A stretch of DNA of 64,000 nucleotides from Monoglobus sp964617455 (GTDB lineage: Bacteria; Bacillota; Clostridia; Monoglobales; Monoglobaceae): the NCBI GenBank assembly GCA_964617455.1, contig CAZTYF010000002.1:62001-126000 (forward strand), given 5' to 3'. Under the pieces are notes generated by a model. It saw only the letters and a list, made by a program, of their open reading frames with translations. It made no database searches and was not told where the DNA came from. Shown piece by piece: positions 61,737-64,000 of this stretch (the first letter of the stretch is position 1; every line of letters begins with the position of its first letter). A program made the translations under genes and the position numbers.

Positions 61737-62729
61737 ATGAAGTATTATTTGGGAATAGATATTGGCTCCGTCAGCACAAACGTCGTAGCTATGGACTCAA
61801 ACTATAACGTATGTTTTGAGCAATATATAAGAGCCAACGGACAGCCCTTGGAAAGTGTCAAAAGCGGTATGAAAGCGCTGCAAAATGCCATCGGATGCAA
61901 AGATGAGGACATTTTGGGCATCGGAACAACCGGAAGCGGAAGAGAACTTGCCGGGGTTTTGGTAGGCGCCGATGTTATTAAGAATGAGATAACGGCTCAC
62001 GCCACCGCCACCCTCCACTATCATCCCGACGCCCGAACCATATTTGAAATCGGCGGTCAGGATTCAAAGATTATCATCCTTCAAGACGGCATGGTCACCG
62101 ATTTTGCCATGAACACCGTCTGTGCAGCGGGAACGGGGTCCTTTCTTGACCATCAGGCGGAGCGTTTGGGTGTGCCTATAGAGCAGTTCGGCGAATTGGC
62201 CCTGACGGCCGAAAAGGATGTCAGAATCGCAGGCCGCTGCACGGTTTTTGCCGAATCGGATATGATTGCAAAGCAGCAATACGGCTTCTCGAAGGCGGAG
62301 ATAATAAAAGGTCTCTGCAACGCATTGGTTCGCAACTATATAAATAATTTGGGCAGAGCCAAGACTTTGAAGCCTCCTTTTATTTTCCAGGGCGGAGTGG
62401 CCGCCAATGTGGGAATTCGCAAAGCCTTTGAGGATGAAGTGGGCGAAAAGGTCATTATCCCCAAGCATTACAATGTTATGGGTGCCATCGGAAGCGCAAT
62501 TTTGGCTAAGGAATACATAGAGGATAACGAAATTACGGAGCCCTCCTTCAAGGGATTTGGGCAGCTTGAACTGGAGTTTAAACCCACCAGTTTTGAGTGC
62601 GGCGGCTGCTCCAATATGTGTGAAGTCATCCGTGTGATTTCGTCGGATAACGAGGTTTTGGCGGTGTGGGGCGACAAGTGCGGAAAGTATGCCGGCACGG
62701 GTAAAGCATCAAAAATCGCAGGAAGATAA
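61737..62729 (+). CDS. Acyl-CoA dehydratase activase (BadF/BadG/HgdC family ATPase)
   Basis: 330 residues. ASKHA-fold ATPase: phosphate-1 motif YYLGIDIGSVSTN, FEIGGQDSKI, and the cluster-ligating cysteine segments NTVCAAGTGSFLDHQ and AGRCTVFAESDMI. HgdC-like activases use ATP to drive one electron at very low potential into a dehydratase. A short C-terminal extension carries CGGCSNMC. No dehydratase subunit is in this window. GGAGAAGATTTGAATT precedes the ATG. Confidence 0.92.
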   Translation: MKYYLGIDIGSVSTNVVAMDSNYNVCFEQYIRANGQPLESVKSGMKALQNAIGCKDEDILGIGTTGSGRELAGVLVGADVIKNEITAHATATLHYHPDARTIFEIGGQDSKIIILQDGMVTDFAMNTVCAAGTGSFLDHQAERLGVPIEQFGELALTAEKDVRIAGRCTVFAESDMIAKQQYGFSKAEIIKGLCNALVRNYINNLGRAKTLKPPFIFQGGVAANVGIRKAFEDEVGEKVIIPKHYNVMGAIGSAILAKEYIEDNEITEPSFKGFGQLELEFKPTSFECGGCSNMCEVIRVISSDNEVLAVWGDKCGKYAGTGKASKIAGR

Positions 62730-62763
62730 GTTTTCAATTCAAAATTTTAAAGGAGGAATAACC

Positions 62764-63009
62764 ATGGAGTACACTTACAAGACGAAGGGCACCTGCTCGC
62801 AGATGATAACTTTCAGTATTGACGACGGAAAGGTCCGCAATGTGAAATTTTTGGGCGGCTGCCACGGAAATACCCAAGGCATTTCGGCATTGGTCGAGGG
62901 AATGGATGCGGAAAAGGTAATAAGCCTCCTCAAAGGTATCGACTGTAACGGGCGAGGCACATCCTGCCCGGACCAACTTGCCATAGCTCTACGGCAGGCA
63001 ATATCATAA
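62764..63009 (+). CDS. TSCPD domain protein (TIGR03905 family)
   Basis: 81 residues from ATG 62764 after AAAGGAGGAATAACC. The motif CNGRGTSCPDQLAIAL gives the family its name; the N-terminus has FLGGCHGNTQGISALVEG. Conserved Cys residues suggest metal binding. Function unknown. It is the last gene of the activase operon (34 bp gap), and the terminator starts three bases after its stop. Confidence 0.93.
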   Translation: MEYTYKTKGTCSQMITFSIDDGKVRNVKFLGGCHGNTQGISALVEGMDAEKVISLLKGIDCNGRGTSCPDQLAIALRQAIS

Positions 63010-63011
63010 TG

Positions 63012-63052
63012 AAAAGTTTGCCGCATACCGCTTGGTATGCGGCAAACTTTTT
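63012..63052 (+). terminator. Terminator of the activase operon
   Basis: Perfect 18-bp stem around GTTTGCCGCATACC / GGTATGCGGCAAAC with a GCTT loop and a T-run; one of the strongest in the window. Confidence 0.95.
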
Positions 63053-63164
63053 CCCTAGAAATTATAAAAAAACGGGAACAAAAATATTAAAATAATCGTC
63101 TAAAAACCATAAGGATTTGAGTGTTCCGAATTTGGGCGGAGGACTTTTTGATTCTGAGAAATGC

Positions 63165-63193
63165 TTGTGATTTTGGGCACATTGTGATAAAAT
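63165..63193 (+). promoter_or_regulatory. Promoter of the YcdB-like gene
   Basis: TTGTGA (63165-63170), 17-bp spacer, TAAAAT (63188-63193), 55 bp upstream of the ATG at 63248. The -35 is weak. Confidence 0.5.
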
Positions 63194-63247
63194 AATCCTA
63201 AGACGAAGTGTGGATAATTTAAAATAAAGACAAATAAAGGAGGAGTT

Positions 63248-64000
63248 ATGATGAGATTATTGTGTGTGATACTTTCGATATTGCTTGTGTTTACGGCTGT
63301 ACCTGTTTTTGCGGCAGACAGTGAGGGCCTTGAAATTGCCATTACCACCGTGAAAAGCCGAATCGAAATTCCCGAAGAACTCAGCGAGTTTTCCGGCAGT
63401 TATTCGTATTATTTGGGACACAAGACTTACCGTCTTAATTGGGAGTCAAAGGAGGACGGTGAAAAGCATAGGGCAATCGACATTTCGATAGACGATTTGG
63501 GAAATATCCTGAGCTACAGCCGAATCGGGTCCGATTCGAAAAAGGCATCTCTGCCCAAATTATCTGAGGATCAGGTGATAAGTGCGGCTTACGGACATAT
63601 GGCAAAGCTAAATCCCGACATAGCATCCGAATTCGATTCAAACGGCAAAATCATGTATGGTTACGGAGTAAATTCTTCTTATGCATGTGTCCGTTTCGAC
63701 AGATATATAAACGGTTTGCCTTTCTGCAACGATTCTGTAAGCATTTCGGTGGATAATGACACGGGCGAGTTGTCTGACCTGTATATGGGAATAACCTATG
63801 TCGATGGCATTTCCTCTCCGGATGGCATAATAGCTCCGGAACAAGCTGCGGAAAAATTTAAGGAATTGTCACCCATGGAGGCAAAGTACATAACCAAAGA
63901 TACCGATGAGGGTGAGGCTCCTGCCGCAGTTTTGGCATATGAGCCCAAATACAGCGACACAATGATAGATGCCCGTACCGGGGAAGAATATGTGTCCGGA
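63248..64000 (+). CDS. Secreted YcdB/YcdC-type protein (3' end cut by window edge)
   Basis: The frame is open to the window edge, 251 codons so far. AAAGGAGGAGTT precedes two adjacent ATGs (63248, 63251). A signal peptide covers about residues 1-25 (LLCVILSILLVFTAVPVFA). The body reads IPEELSEFSGSYSYYLGH, NWESKEDGEKHRAIDISID and later DNDTGELSDLYMG, the PepSY-like repeats of YcdB/YcdC proteins. Clostridial members often end in SLH domains; that end lies outside. Catalytic activity is not known. Confidence 0.8.
   Translation, partial: MMRLLCVILSILLVFTAVPVFAADSEGLEIAITTVKSRIEIPEELSEFSGSYSYYLGHKTYRLNWESKEDGEKHRAIDISIDDLGNILSYSRIGSDSKKASLPKLSEDQVISAAYGHMAKLNPDIASEFDSNGKIMYGYGVNSSYACVRFDRYINGLPFCNDSVSISVDNDTGELSDLYMGITYVDGISSPDGIIAPEQAAEKFKELSPMEAKYITKDTDEGEAPAAVLAYEPKYSDTMIDARTGEEYVSG

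Overview
The window comes from the chromosome of a low-complexity-genome Gram-positive anaerobe, almost certainly a member of the Clostridia (Bacillota). The reasons are strong GGAGG ribosome binding sites, many TTG/GTG starts, sigma-A type promoters, single-chain bacterial GlyQS, FabK rather than FabI, IreB, RicT, RecX next to RecA, S-layer homology (SLH) proteins and an acyl-CoA dehydratase activase operon. Two pectate-lyase-fold enzymes, a rhamnogalacturonan acetylesterase and a giant GH3 enzyme, together with SLH anchoring, point to a pectin specialist. Monoglobus-like bacteria have this lifestyle, but that placement is inference. A run of 100 Ns at 22474-22573 shows this is a scaffolded draft or metagenome assembly. 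I see no rRNA, tRNA or CRISPR array.

Layout. 1-8.2 kb is a carbohydrate locus: a secreted pectate lyase (cut by the left edge), an AraC regulator and a divergent 2031-residue secreted GH3 enzyme that ends, unexpectedly, in a rhodanese domain. 8.4-8.9 kb is mscL with a zinc-ribbon tail. 8.9-15.5 kb (minus) is a complete F-type ATP synthase operon, atpB-E-F-HA-G-D-C, in which delta and alpha are one fused polypeptide. 15.5-22.4 kb (minus) carries a CE12 esterase, a PflX-type radical SAM protein, a small membrane protein, rsmE, ricT, holB and an Orn/Lys/Arg decarboxylase. 22.4-22.8 kb is an assembly gap embedded in a 98-bp tandem repeat that looks like a degenerate copy of the start of the decarboxylase gene. 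glyQS follows.

24.4-25.45 kb is a gene-free accessory patch with two 23/24-bp repeat arrays, a 55-bp direct repeat and several hairpins. It abuts an Rpn-family nuclease/transposase gene. 26.4-31.7 kb (minus) holds an Elp3-like radical SAM protein, rnc, fabF, acpP, fabG and fabD. A divergent promoter pair separates these from recA-recX-rimO-pgsA-plsX-fabH-fabK (plus, 31.8-38.5 kb), so the type II fatty-acid genes are split over two divergent transcription units. 38.6-42.9 kb (minus) is ireB and then pheS-pheT with a P-loop kinase gene between the two synthetase subunits.

43-59.2 kb (plus) is a cell-surface block: three large SLH proteins and a 1985-residue SLH-anchored pectate lyase. 59.4-63.0 kb (plus) is a four-gene operon of two CoA-dehydratase-activase-related proteins, an ASKHA-type activase and a TSCPD protein. 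The right edge cuts a secreted YcdB/YcdC-type protein.

How it works together: the lyases, GH3 and SLH proteins would depolymerise pectin at the cell wall, with AraC as the probable local switch. The cytoplasmic CE12 esterase would deacetylate imported oligomers. The rest is housekeeping (energy, lipids, translation, recombination). The most unusual items are the AtpH-AtpA fusion, the GH3-rhodanese fusion, the decarboxylase-derived tandem repeats at the gap and the repeat-rich patch next to the Rpn gene.
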